A stretch of 21,289 nt of DNA from GCA-002841655 sp964446775 (lineage in GTDB: Bacteria; Patescibacteriota; Patescibacteriia; Patescibacteriales; UBA12465). Positions 1-7,983 of the stretch are shown here, piece after piece. Position 1 is the first letter of the stretch, and each line of letters opens with the position of its first letter. Below the pieces are notes generated by a model. That model was given only the letters and a program-made list of their open reading frames with translations. It searched no databases and was not told the origin of the DNA. Location: NCBI GenBank assembly GCA_964446775.1, contig CAYURA010000011.1:1-21289 (forward strand), read 5' to 3'. Position numbers and translations under genes: made by a program.

Positions 1-6
1 ATAGTA

Positions 7-35
7 TTGACAATTATGTAGTAATTATGTATACT
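7..35 (+). promoter_or_regulatory. Sigma70-type promoter of the beta-propeller gene
   Basis: A perfect -35 TTGACA (7-12) is separated by 17 bp from TATACT (30-35, five of six matches to TATAAT). The predicted start is near 42, giving a leader of about 28 nt before the ATG at 70. No Shine-Dalgarno sequence is visible before that ATG. Confidence 0.8.
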
Positions 36-69
36 AGAAAATTAATAAAATATAATAATTAAAATCAAT

Positions 70-1356
70 ATGAAAAAAATTCTATTATTTTCTGTTTTAA
101 CTATTTTAATACTAGTGAGCTGGAGTGTTAAAGATGCAAAAACTAAGGATCAACCATATTATTCTGGCGATGCCGTTTTATACTATGATCATTTAATCAT
201 TGCTAGTACTAATTCTGGTAAATTAGAATTCTTTAAATCATCTGGTAACAAAGTCGAGCGCCTGTTCAGCCACAGTTTAGCTTTCAATCCTTCTAAACAA
301 GAAGTTTTTAATGATGTTAAACTAGAAGTACAAGGAAATAAGTTAGTAGCTTATGCTATTGCTGGATATACACTCTATGAATATGATGTTTCTGATTTAA
401 AAACTGCACGATTTGAGAAAAAAATTCGAAATACTTATTGGGAATGGTATCATCGAATTGAGCGCTTAGGCAAAAATTTAGCAACAATCAGTGATCGAGG
501 CGTTCGTATTTGGAATCAGAACCTTGATGTTATTGATGGATATGATTTTATTAGTGATTCACCATATAGTTTACGTAGTGGTGGTGATAACCGTTTCTTA
601 TTTGCGATAGATAATAAATCTTTAAAGATTTATGATCGTGAATCAAGGGCAGTAATTAATAAAATAGCTTTAAATTTTCATGATGAGAATAATATTAATC
701 GTAAAGCATATTATGATCGAAATAATGAACTGTTATACATTGCCGATGATTATTATGTTAAAAAATATAATTTAGAGGGCTCTTTATTAGCATCTTTCCG
801 TCACTACAATGATTCAACTTATGACACTGAGAGTGCTATTGGTAGTAAATATATTTATGTCTCAAGTGGATCTAAAATACATCAACTAAGTAAAAGTGAT
901 TTGAAGTTAGTTCGAGAACAAAAATCTTTTGATGCTACCCCTCAAGGTTGGTCGATGGGCTTAAAATTAGTTAGCACTAAAAACGGTGATCGTTTAGTCG
1001 TATTTAATAATTCTGGAATTGCTATTTTTGATCAAGAGCTAAAATTACTTGCAAGTAGTGGAAAGATTAGTCAAGATGATGGGATAACTTATCCTTATGA
1101 AAATTTGTATATTAGCTTAAATTTTTATAGTGTTAAATCAGGTGCTACTATTACTGTTAATGGTGGAGGTTATTTGCCTAACGAGGATGTAGTTATTAGT
1201 TTAAAAAATACAACTAAATTTATCAAAGCAGATAATTTTGGACGTTATGTAGCTGATTTGTATATCCCTCAAATCCAAGCAGGACGATATGATGTTAAAG
1301 CTGACGGTAAAACATCAGGCTTAACTTACAGCACATCACTTGAGGTTGTTCAGTAA
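70..1356 (+). CDS. Exported beta-propeller protein with C-terminal Ig-like domain
   Basis: A 428-residue protein of unknown specific function. Residues 1-23 form a signal peptide or membrane anchor: lysines at 2-3, then a hydrophobic stretch ending near the KDA at 21-23. Residues about 30-345 hold repeated beta-strand units such as LKIYDRES and VRIWNQNL, each ending in an aromatic strand followed by a polar turn, as in WD40/PQQ-like propellers. Residues about 346-428 look like a separate Ig/IPT-like domain, with a V-x-V-x-G-G-G-Y-x-P-N-E segment near 362-373 and a late G-R-Y-D-V strand. This layout suggests a cell-surface or secreted protein that binds a ligand or partner; no catalytic motif is seen. 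It has its own promoter and a shared terminator, and is convergent with a glycosyltransferase, so an envelope role is inferred from context only. Confidence 0.7.
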   Translation: MKKILLFSVLTILILVSWSVKDAKTKDQPYYSGDAVLYYDHLIIASTNSGKLEFFKSSGNKVERLFSHSLAFNPSKQEVFNDVKLEVQGNKLVAYAIAGYTLYEYDVSDLKTARFEKKIRNTYWEWYHRIERLGKNLATISDRGVRIWNQNLDVIDGYDFISDSPYSLRSGGDNRFLFAIDNKSLKIYDRESRAVINKIALNFHDENNINRKAYYDRNNELLYIADDYYVKKYNLEGSLLASFRHYNDSTYDTESAIGSKYIYVSSGSKIHQLSKSDLKLVREQKSFDATPQGWSMGLKLVSTKNGDRLVVFNNSGIAIFDQELKLLASSGKISQDDGITYPYENLYISLNFYSVKSGATITVNGGGYLPNEDVVISLKNTTKFIKADNFGRYVADLYIPQIQAGRYDVKADGKTSGLTYSTSLEVVQ

Positions 1357-1366
1357 CAAGTTAATA

Positions 1367-1398
1367 AAAAAAATCTCGTTATTATTCGAGATTTTTTT
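1367..1398. terminator. Bidirectional intrinsic terminator between convergent genes
   Basis: Arms 1367-1378 and 1387-1398 are perfectly complementary (core ATCTCG / CGAGAT flanked by A and T runs), with an 8-nt loop. The A/T-flanked symmetry gives a T tract in both directions. The stop codon of the leftward glycosyltransferase (1382-1384) lies in the loop, so one arm also encodes its last residues. Confidence 0.85.
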
Positions 1399-2605
1399 CT
1401 TCTATGACTTGATTATATATATTTATTAATTCTTTGTAATGCCAATCTAAATTTTTATTTTGGCGACTTAGGAATGCTTCTTTGCCTATTTTCTCAGCTT
1501 CTTTACAACTTATTGACTCCATAATACTACTAAGTTTAATGAAATCTTCAGTTGGAAATATATAACCAGTTTTTCCGTTTTCGACTAACTCTGGTAAGCC
1601 CCCCATATTGCTAACGATGATAGTTTTAGCTGCAGACATAGCTTCAATAGCTGCTAGAGGCATATTTTCTGGCCAGCGTGAAGGTATAATAATGGCTAAA
1701 GCTTCAGATAGAAGTTTTTCTAATTCTGTGCCTTGAACTTGGCCAGTAAACTTCAGCTTAGCATTTAATTCTTTACCGAGTTTTTCTAGTTCACTTTTAT
1801 AACTACCAGATCCAGCAATAACTAATTCTTTATTGGATCTAGCAGCCGCTTTGATTGCTAGGTCAATTCCCTTCTCTTCCTCTAGCGCACCAAAATATAA
1901 GAAATAATTTTTAAGTTTATTTACCGGAGTTACTTTAATTGGGCTGATGTTTTCTAATATAAAAAATTTAGCTTCATCCCAGCCTGCTTCAAGGCAAATA
2001 TTTTTTATAAATATACTAGGAGCAATAAATTTATCAACTCCTTTTTCATATATTTTTAAGAATTTGTGGTGGATTGTCATTTCAATGGACGCTAGAAGAC
2101 TTTTAATAAGATTGTTATCTATACAACGATATTTTGTGCATTGAAAATAATTGCCATTTAGACATCGTTTGCAATACTTACCTTTCGTATATAGTTTATA
2201 ATTAGGACAAATTAATTTGTAATCATGTAAGTGCATTACAACTGGAATATTCTTTTTACGAGCTACATCTAAGATTGAAGGAGATAATTGATGATAGATA
2301 TTGTGACAGTGGATTATGTCAGGTGTAAATTCATTGAGAAGAGAAGTAAATTTCTTTTTTGCCTCTAAGTTATAAATCACTGATTTGGCTGCTTTAAATT
2401 TATCTTTTAGATTTTTAGTATGTAAATCAACATTATTAGAAAAAAAATTCTTATCTTTAGAGTCAAGATTGTTTGGTCCTTTCATGGAAAAAACTCTGAC
2501 CTGATGTCCTCTTTCTGTTAATACTTTTTCTAAGAAAAGAAAGTATTTATCAGCTCCACGTCTAGGATAATAAAATTTATTAACTTGTAAAATTTTCATA
2601 ATCAT
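1382..2605 (-). CDS. GT4-family glycosyltransferase
   Basis: A 407-residue GT-B fold glycosyltransferase. It probably transfers a sugar from a nucleotide-sugar donor to a lipid-linked or surface glycan at the cytoplasmic membrane face. The N-terminal Rossmann half opens with a K-I-L-Q-V-N-K-F-Y strand and a basic R-R-G-A-D-K loop (15-20). The C-terminal half has the donor-site pattern of GT4 enzymes: Y-F-G-A-L-E-E-E-K-G (237-246), A-G-S-G (264-267) and an E-x7-E motif (E313 and E321), followed by GGLPELV. Five cysteines (133, 145, 148, 156, 161) cluster in the acceptor half; such clusters occur in some GT4 enzymes and may bind metal. The start is ATG 2605 or the second ATG two codons later; an AAGGA sequence lies just upstream. 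Its acceptor is unknown. The divergent neighbour is an O-antigen ligase-like protein, so exopolysaccharide or O-chain assembly is the likely pathway. Confidence 0.85.
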   Translation of the reverse strand: MIMKILQVNKFYYPRRGADKYFLFLEKVLTERGHQVRVFSMKGPNNLDSKDKNFFSNNVDLHTKNLKDKFKAAKSVIYNLEAKKKFTSLLNEFTPDIIHCHNIYHQLSPSILDVARKKNIPVVMHLHDYKLICPNYKLYTKGKYCKRCLNGNYFQCTKYRCIDNNLIKSLLASIEMTIHHKFLKIYEKGVDKFIAPSIFIKNICLEAGWDEAKFFILENISPIKVTPVNKLKNYFLYFGALEEEKGIDLAIKAAARSNKELVIAGSGSYKSELEKLGKELNAKLKFTGQVQGTELEKLLSEALAIIIPSRWPENMPLAAIEAMSAAKTIIVSNMGGLPELVENGKTGYIFPTEDFIKLSSIMESISCKEAEKIGKEAFLSRQNKNLDWHYKELINIYNQVIEEKNLE

Positions 2606-2659
2606 TTTATCCTTATCTCTTATCTGAGATTAAGATATATTAAATTAATATATATATAA

Positions 2660-2689
2660 ATTATAGCATAGCTATAGTTTTGCAAACAA
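2660..2689 (-). promoter_or_regulatory. Extended -10 promoter of the glycosyltransferase gene
   Basis: Read leftwards, TTGTTT (2684-2689) is separated by 18 bp from a perfect TATAAT (2660-2665), with TGC just before the -10 box, forming an extended -10. The leader to ATG 2605 is about 48 nt. The opposite gene begins at 2694, so this promoter lies against the 5' end of its neighbour. Confidence 0.7.
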
Positions 2690-2693
2690 TCCA

Positions 2694-4058
2694 ATGTCTG
2701 ATTCTACAATAAAAAAAATTCGTTTAATTATCGTGGCCTTTTCTTTAATTATTTTAATGGTTTTAGTTCTTGTCTCGATGCCTTTACTTAATAAATTATT
2801 AGTCGTCTTAGTGATGACTCTGTTTTTGATATCTTTATTTAATTTTAAATTAGGTTTTTTATTAATTCTTTTTATTAGGCCAATTATAGACTTAAGTGTA
2901 TATAACGTCATTTTTTCTATTGGCGCCTTATCAGTCAATGCGCTTAGTTTATATGGATTAATGATGTTTGTCATATCATTTTTTTATATTCACACTAAAA
3001 AAAATAATTGGCGTTATTTATCACATAGATACTTATTTATTGCCTGGGTTTTGTTTCTCGGAATTGGTATTCTAACTATTTTTAATAGCTTTTCCCTTGC
3101 TGAAACTGCGAAGGACATATTACGTTATCTCAGCATATTTTATTCTTTCTTGGTTGGATTTTTTATCTTAAAAGATAGTAAAGATTTAAGTTTATTAATT
3201 AAGGTAATTATTTGGTCAGCTTTAGTACCAGCTGTTTTATCTCTTTTTCAAATTATTAATAAAACTGGCTTGCCTGATGACAAAATATATCGAGCTTTCG
3301 GCACTTTTACTCATCCAAATATGTTAGCCTTCTTTCTTACTTTAGCGATTACCATGGCGATATTTTTAATTTTAAATATTCGCAAAACCAGGTTAGAGGT
3401 TTATGTTTATTCTCTTCTAGCAACTCTTTACACAATAATTTTATTTTTTACTTATACTCGTGGGGCGTACTTAGTTATTCTAACTGTTTTTTTTATAATA
3501 GGCATTATTAAATTTAGGAAATTTTTAATTGTTAGTTTTATTTTTCTTTTATTTTTATATGTTTCTCTTTCTTCAGTTCAGTCTAGATTCGACAGTATTT
3601 TTGAAAATGATCTTTATGGCTCTATAGCTTGGCGTTTTGATTTGTGGCGTGATGCTTATGGCTATGTTAAAGAAAAGCCACTAACAGGTTATGGACTAGG
3701 AACAGCTCAAACAATTATTGCTATTAACCGTGACTATCATTTAGTCTCCTCAGAACCACATAATGATTATCTGCAGATTGCTCTAGATGGTGGGTATCCT
3801 CTTTTGCTTGCTTATCTAGTATTAATTTCATCATTATTAATTGCTTTTTTGCGCTCCTATTTACAAGAAGAGAGACCTCGATTAAAAAGCTTCTTTATAT
3901 TTTTACCTGTTTTATCAATTTCTATTTTTGTGATGTCTAGTGGAGATAACCTTCTAAATAATATTGCTATGCAATGGCAACTTTGGTCATTAGCTGGTGC
4001 ATCACTGGCTTGCTCAAGTGAAAAAATAATTTATGTATCATTAAAAAAGCCCGCTTAA
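2694..4058 (+). CDS. O-antigen ligase / Wzy-like polysaccharide polymerase family membrane protein
   Basis: A 454-residue integral membrane protein with about 11-12 hydrophobic segments, from residues 10-30 through 425-442. It carries the hallmarks of the O-antigen ligase/Wzy_C superfamily: F-G-T-F-T-H-P-N-M (203-210, with H207), Y-T-R-G-A-Y (254-259, with R256), then W-R-F-D-L-W-R-D and a long external loop ending in S-E-P-H-N-D-Y-L-Q (353-361, with H356). Members join or polymerise lipid-linked glycan chains on the outer face of the cytoplasmic membrane. Ligase and polymerase cannot be told apart from sequence. The start at 2694 is the only possible one: no in-frame ATG, GTG or TTG lies between it and the upstream stop. 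There is no Shine-Dalgarno sequence, and a possible -10 (TATAGT, 2673-2678) would leave a leader of only about 9 nt. Confidence 0.85.
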   Translation: MSDSTIKKIRLIIVAFSLIILMVLVLVSMPLLNKLLVVLVMTLFLISLFNFKLGFLLILFIRPIIDLSVYNVIFSIGALSVNALSLYGLMMFVISFFYIHTKKNNWRYLSHRYLFIAWVLFLGIGILTIFNSFSLAETAKDILRYLSIFYSFLVGFFILKDSKDLSLLIKVIIWSALVPAVLSLFQIINKTGLPDDKIYRAFGTFTHPNMLAFFLTLAITMAIFLILNIRKTRLEVYVYSLLATLYTIILFFTYTRGAYLVILTVFFIIGIIKFRKFLIVSFIFLLFLYVSLSSVQSRFDSIFENDLYGSIAWRFDLWRDAYGYVKEKPLTGYGLGTAQTIIAINRDYHLVSSEPHNDYLQIALDGGYPLLLAYLVLISSLLIAFLRSYLQEERPRLKSFFIFLPVLSISIFVMSSGDNLLNNIAMQWQLWSLAGASLACSSEKIIYVSLKKPA

Positions 4059-4070
4059 TTAAAAGCGAGC
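4043..4070 (-). terminator. Intrinsic terminator of the glycosyl hydrolase-like lipoprotein gene
   Basis: Read leftwards, GCTCGCTT pairs with AAGCGGGC (4063-4070 with 4049-4056; one G-U pair) and is followed by six T (4048-4043). On the plus strand the same hairpin has a C-A mismatch and no T tract, so it works mainly leftwards. It overlaps the last codons of the O-antigen ligase-like gene. Confidence 0.75.
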
Positions 4071-4076
4071 TGTTGA

Positions 4077-5159
4077 TTATTTCCTGACTGAACCATCTGA
4101 ATATTTTATCCAGGCGGTCTGGCCATCTTTTATATATACTTGGCCATTATCGAATTTTCTTGCATAGGTATTATTACTAATTTTTTTCATAGCACCCAGC
4201 GGTTTACCCAATTTTAGGTCATACTCTTCCGAGTATTGGGTATTTTGAGAGTTCACAAAGATGCAATTATCTAGCATAACCGAGCTGCATAAGCCGATCC
4301 AGTAATTATCTGGATCAGGATTAATTAGAGCGATTTTATATCCTGCTGCGATTCTCATGTTAATTTCCCAATTATTTCCTCCCTTGAGATTGTGATAGGG
4401 ATATGGAAAAGTTTCAAATTGTTTACCATCAACTTCCTGGTAACTATCGTTACCCGGATTTGCAATTATGATGAAATTTTCCCCTTTTTCCTTTCTAATG
4501 GAACGAATATAATTCTTCATTCCTGAAGTCCAGTTCCTGCTAATTTTATCTAAATCATCGTCTGGTTGACCATCACGGTTAAAATCAAAGCCATTTTGTC
4601 CGCGATATGTAGCGAGCCAACCAATTCCCACAGGATCATCGCCCCAACAGTTGTCAATTAGGCAACCATCAATTTTTTTATCCCTAAGGATATTTAAGAA
4701 CTTTTTGGCAATAAACTGCCAATATCTTTCTCCTTTTATTAATGGACAGTTATCTCTCATGTCAAGTGCATACATATTGGTCCAGGCCCCCAACTTACTC
4801 CCATCTGGTTGTCTAAGCCACCATTCTGGACGTTTATTTAACTCTTCAAGGAGTTTAATGGACCAAGGCTTGTCATTCCACATGGGTTCGAAGATTTCTG
4901 TTTGGTTTAAATACAAAATAATTTTAATTTTATTATTTTGCATTTTTAGCTGATTAACTGATTCCGGGTTATTAATAAAATTTTCATAATCTATTACGAT
5001 TAAATCGTAATTTTTTAAATTGTTTGCCTGTTCTAGAGTCATTGTTGGCAGATACCACAAAACTCCATATATTTGCTTAAACTCTTTTTTTGAACAAGAA
5101 TTTAAACAAATAGCCATAGCAATAATAGGCATAATAAAGAAAAAATTGATTTTTTTCAT
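4077..5159 (-). CDS. Lipoprotein with a GHL15-like putative glycosyl hydrolase domain
   Basis: A 360-residue exported protein. Residues 1-22 are a lipoprotein signal: lysines at 2-3, a hydrophobic core, and an L-N-S-C lipobox with the lipidated Cys22. The rest reads as a TIM-barrel putative glycosyl hydrolase: V-I-D-Y-E-N (55-60), W-W-L-R-Q-P-D-G (113-120), L-D-M-R-D (132-136) and C-L-I-D-N-C-W-G (166-173), with D57, E59 and D169 as candidate catalytic acids at strand ends. A D-x-N-x-D-G-x-P-D loop (192-200) resembles a calcium-binding dockerin or EF-hand loop. The overall pattern is like the hypothetical glycosyl hydrolase family GHL15 (GH114-type relatives are also possible), but the substrate is unknown. 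It sits next to glycan-assembly genes, so trimming or release of an extracellular polysaccharide is a reasonable guess. It has its own promoter and terminator and no Shine-Dalgarno sequence. Confidence 0.65.
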   Translation of the reverse strand: MKKINFFFIMPIIAMAICLNSCSKKEFKQIYGVLWYLPTMTLEQANNLKNYDLIVIDYENFINNPESVNQLKMQNNKIKIILYLNQTEIFEPMWNDKPWSIKLLEELNKRPEWWLRQPDGSKLGAWTNMYALDMRDNCPLIKGERYWQFIAKKFLNILRDKKIDGCLIDNCWGDDPVGIGWLATYRGQNGFDFNRDGQPDDDLDKISRNWTSGMKNYIRSIRKEKGENFIIIANPGNDSYQEVDGKQFETFPYPYHNLKGGNNWEINMRIAAGYKIALINPDPDNYWIGLCSSVMLDNCIFVNSQNTQYSEEYDLKLGKPLGAMKKISNNTYARKFDNGQVYIKDGQTAWIKYSDGSVRK

Positions 5160-5203
5160 TTTAGTTTTTGGTTTTTGGTATTTAAATTGTTAAAGAATAT
5201 TTC

Positions 5204-5232
5204 ACTTTAATACATAATTAGTATTTAGTCAA
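5204..5232 (-). promoter_or_regulatory. Promoter of the lipoprotein gene
   Basis: Read leftwards, TTGACT (5227-5232, five of six) is separated by 17 bp from TAAAGT (5204-5209, four of six). The predicted start is near 5197, about 38 nt before the ATG. Confidence 0.6.
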
Positions 5233-5259
5233 GACTTGCGTTTTTATTGCGTTTTTATT

Positions 5260-5286
5260 AAAAAAAGTCCGCTTTAGAAAACGGAC
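5260..5286 (-). terminator. Intrinsic terminator closing the 5260-5402 transcript
   Basis: Read leftwards, GTCCGTTTT pairs with AAAGCGGAC (one U-G pair) around a tight loop at 5276-5277, followed by a run of T (5266-5260). On the plus strand the same stem has a C-A mismatch and no T tract, so the direction is leftward. Confidence 0.8.
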
Positions 5287-5402
5287 CTTGGTATTCCCCA
5301 ACGGGATTAAAGCATGAGGTCGCAGACGGATTTTTTAATCTTAGTCTTTCTGATTTAATGAGCGGCTAATGGTTTTTTAGCTTGACTCTTGAGCGACTCT
5401 AT
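5260..5402 (-). ncRNA. Candidate small RNA downstream of the DUF4012 gene
   Basis: A 140-nt non-coding stretch lies between the DUF4012 stop codon and a strong leftward terminator, with a good promoter just upstream (separate entry). The predicted RNA folds locally: GCUAA/UUAGC around a 7-nt loop (5365-5381), a nested AGAC/GUCU and GAUU/AAUC hairpin (about 5326-5349), UCCC/GGGA around GUUG (5295-5306), then the terminator hairpin. It has no open frame of more than a few codons. It lacks the SRP tetraloop region and tRNA-like ends, so it is not 4.5S RNA or a tRNA, and it is too short for RNase P RNA or tmRNA. It could instead be a structured 3' UTR processed from the DUF4012 mRNA. No known family is recognised. 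Confidence 0.5.
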
Positions 5403-7333
5403 TTATTTATTATAATGAATTTTTTATCTTTGTCTAGGTCTGAAGTCCAATAGGCTCTAGTGGCTTTTTTTTCATTAAATGTATCGTCAGGTATTATTTG
5501 CTCGATTTCATCTTCTAAATCAATGGCAATAGATATTCTCTCTATTCTACTACCAGGCTGTCTCTGAACTAAAAGTTGATATTGTTTTTCTTCTTTAATC
5601 TTATTCTGCAAACTAGAAGGTAATGAATAATTAATTGTCAGTTCACGACTTGATCCTGGTTCAATACTCCAGAAAAAGCCAAATACCTGTTTATTCAACT
5701 CTTTATCTTCAAATATAGTAATATCTGTTTCATTACTCTTTAAGCCATCTATGTTAATAAGCTTACTTCCTAGTGGCGCATATATTCTAGTAAAACTTCG
5801 GTAACGAGTAGTCCGCCAATCGAATCCACTATTATGACGATAATTAAGCTTAGTTTGAGCAATTAATCCTTTTTTTGTACTATCTAGTTTATAGAAAATA
5901 TTTTTTGTTATAACAGCATCGCTTTTAAATGCGGCTAAATTAGCATCAACCACCATTAAAAAATCATCATGATTTTTAGCTACTTCTCCACTAGCTTCTA
6001 GGTCCTGAGCAATTACTTGCTCATGTGGATTATTAAAATAGATTAAGAGATCTTTTTTGTTAATACTTTCAGTTATTTTTTCCAGTATTAATGGATATTG
6101 TTTTAGTGAGAGTTTACTTAAGCGATTTTTTAGTTCATAAATCAAATCATTAATAATATCTTTACGATCCCATGATGAAATATCTTCTTCTAAATATGCA
6201 ACTTCAACATTATATTGTAACAATGCTTGCATATTTTCCGGAGCATAAGTCTCTCCTTTCACGGTAATTGGGCCAGTAATTCTTAATAAGTTAGCCACAA
6301 ATTCTGGAGTAATTGCAATGATAGCGTCCATAGGTGGTTCTTCAATACCAGAAGCAAGGCTTTCTTCATGAAACATCGTTTGAATCTGTTTAGCGCTAGT
6401 TGGCCAGTCTGGCGACCAATTAGCGTCACGTAGATACCAATTCTTCACTTTTAAATAAGTAGTGATTGGTAATGGGGCAGTAAATTTCGTTTTACCAATA
6501 GAGGGCATGTCCAAGTGATAAATATCTGAAGCCTCTAATTTGTCAATTTCACCAAAATTAGAGACGTCTAATCTGACATAACTACCTAAGAACCCCCCAC
6601 TTGGTCGGAGTTCATCATTGTTTTGCAACATAATAAGATAATGAGCTGGTTCTGGGTAACCGCTAAAAGCTGGTAGTAATCTTACTATTGGCATTGTTTT
6701 GCCTAATAACCAATGCGCTTCAGTAAGTTGTTCTTTAACCGTGTTTAGTTTATTACGGATAGGCCAAAGCACGCTATAGCGTGGAATACTATTAAGTTTA
6801 ATTAGAGCCAAGCTAATATTTGCTTTTAAAGCGTTTAACTCAGGTTCAAGAACAATAATACTTTGAATAAAAGATGATTTTTGACTAGTGCTTAAAGAAT
6901 TAAAGTCATTGGTATCAATAAATGAGTTAGAGCTTAAGTTAATTGCTAAATTGCTCACTTGAGCTGCGCTGCGACTGATAATAAGAGCACTGTCATTTAA
7001 GTTAGACAAATAATTCAATTGATTTCGCCCTGGGACAAATTTAGCTGCTATCCACTTATTTTGTAAACTCTCTAATTCTTGCTTACTTCTTTCAAGATTC
7101 TCCTTTGCTCTAGTGAATTCTACACTCGCTCCTTTAAAATCTTTATTCATTAGGTAATTAATCCCAATTTTAATACTCTCTTGTCCAGCAAGTGCCTCTT
7201 TTGTAAATTGTTGCCAATGTTTAAAACTAAAAATAAAACTAAGCAATATTAACACTAAAGCTAATATTGCCAAACCAAAAATTAACTTTAAAGATAGAAT
7301 AATTGATTTACTAAGGGTTTTCTTGGTTTCCAT
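5399..7333 (-). CDS. DUF4012 domain membrane-anchored protein
   Basis: A 644-residue protein with one N-terminal membrane helix (about 13-36), so the rest lies outside the cytoplasm. Residues about 60-95 are heptad-rich and probably coiled-coil. The DUF4012 signature N-N-D-E-L-R-P-S-G-G-F-L-G-S spans 238-251 and is intact. The C-terminal part (about 480-620) is beta-rich. The biochemical role of DUF4012 is unknown; the family is frequent in CPR and actinobacterial genomes, often near surface polysaccharide genes, as here. It lies 15 bp downstream of the wHTH regulator gene and is probably co-transcribed with it. A promoter within its last codons appears to drive a separate small RNA. No Shine-Dalgarno sequence precedes the ATG. 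Confidence 0.85.
   Translation of the reverse strand: METKKTLSKSIILSLKLIFGLAILALVLILLSFIFSFKHWQQFTKEALAGQESIKIGINYLMNKDFKGASVEFTRAKENLERSKQELESLQNKWIAAKFVPGRNQLNYLSNLNDSALIISRSAAQVSNLAINLSSNSFIDTNDFNSLSTSQKSSFIQSIIVLEPELNALKANISLALIKLNSIPRYSVLWPIRNKLNTVKEQLTEAHWLLGKTMPIVRLLPAFSGYPEPAHYLIMLQNNDELRPSGGFLGSYVRLDVSNFGEIDKLEASDIYHLDMPSIGKTKFTAPLPITTYLKVKNWYLRDANWSPDWPTSAKQIQTMFHEESLASGIEEPPMDAIIAITPEFVANLLRITGPITVKGETYAPENMQALLQYNVEVAYLEEDISSWDRKDIINDLIYELKNRLSKLSLKQYPLILEKITESINKKDLLIYFNNPHEQVIAQDLEASGEVAKNHDDFLMVVDANLAAFKSDAVITKNIFYKLDSTKKGLIAQTKLNYRHNSGFDWRTTRYRSFTRIYAPLGSKLINIDGLKSNETDITIFEDKELNKQVFGFFWSIEPGSSRELTINYSLPSSLQNKIKEEKQYQLLVQRQPGSRIERISIAIDLEDEIEQIIPDDTFNEKKATRAYWTSDLDKDKKFIIINK
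5409..5436 (-). promoter_or_regulatory. Promoter inside the 3' end of the DUF4012 gene
   Basis: Read leftwards, TAGACA (5431-5436, five of six) is separated by 16 bp from a perfect TATAAT (5409-5414). It would start RNA at about 5402, at the DUF4012 stop codon, directly feeding the non-coding stretch that ends at the terminator near 5260. Confidence 0.6.
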
Positions 7334-7348
7334 ATTATAAAAAAATAT

Positions 7349-7945
7349 TTATTTTATTTCTGACCCAAAATTATTTAGCAGTTCTAAAGTTTTTCCTTGA
7401 TTGAATTTATATAAAAAAATATCATGTATATCTAAACGATAGTGATATTCGTTTTCATCCATGATAGTATAGTTAATTTCTTTAGTAAGATTCGTCTCTA
7501 AAATTGTTAATTGTTCTTTAAACTTAAAACGGTTAATTTTTCCGACTATTAAAAGATCAGTCATTGAATTAACATCGCCTGTGAAAATACCACTTAAAAC
7601 TAATAATTTTATCCCTTGGTCTTTTTTAAATTTATTTAAAAAATCTTGGCAAGATAAAAGATTAGCCTTACTGAATAAGGTTTTTAGTTCATTAAATAAT
7701 AAAAATTCAGTATCACATTGATAATATTTTTTATCATTCTTTTTTATTTCTTTAGTTGATAATTCTTTTTCATCTTCTTTAATAATGCCAATTGCTTTTA
7801 AATTGTCTAATTCACGCCTAACAGAATTAACCTGCAAATCTAAATCACGAGCTAATTGACGTGTATAATATTTTTGTTCAGGTTTGCTTAAAAAAGTTTT
7901 TAACATCAGAACTCTGGCTTTAGAGCCAAATATTTGTTCAAGCAT
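7349..7945 (-). CDS. Winged-helix regulator with a degenerate nucleotidyltransferase-like domain
   Basis: A 198-residue predicted DNA-binding protein. Residues 1-56 form a winged helix-turn-helix, with the recognition region about 27-50 (R-Q-L-A-R-D-L-D-L-Q-V-N-S-V-R-R-E-L). Residues about 112-165 resemble a minimal nucleotidyltransferase fold. The usual G-S plus D-x-D signature is degraded to S-G-I-F-T-G-D then M-T-D-L-L-I-V-G (118-135), leaving only one Asp of the pair (D130). It is therefore more likely a ligand or partner sensor than an enzyme. It begins the leftward unit with DUF4012 (15 bp gap), divergent from the phosphatase-like propeller gene, so it may control both from the shared 168-bp spacer. 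The function is inferred from fold and position only. Confidence 0.7.
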   Translation of the reverse strand: MLEQIFGSKARVLMLKTFLSKPEQKYYTRQLARDLDLQVNSVRRELDNLKAIGIIKEDEKELSTKEIKKNDKKYYQCDTEFLLFNELKTLFSKANLLSCQDFLNKFKKDQGIKLLVLSGIFTGDVNSMTDLLIVGKINRFKFKEQLTILETNLTKEINYTIMDENEYHYRLDIHDIFLYKFNQGKTLELLNNFGSEIK

Positions 7946-7983
7946 ATTAATAGTGACTAATGTTTAAAAATAATTTATTCGTT

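Noticed and set aside
5281..5340. Weak resemblance of the plus strand (an ACGGGATT stretch) to the start of tmRNA
   Set aside because: There is no tRNA-like acceptor domain, tag frame or sufficient length, and the directional terminator reads the other way.
5312..5356. Fourteen-codon plus-strand ORF in the small RNA region
   Set aside because: It is very short and lacks a ribosome site and promoter. The region is better explained as non-coding on the opposite strand.
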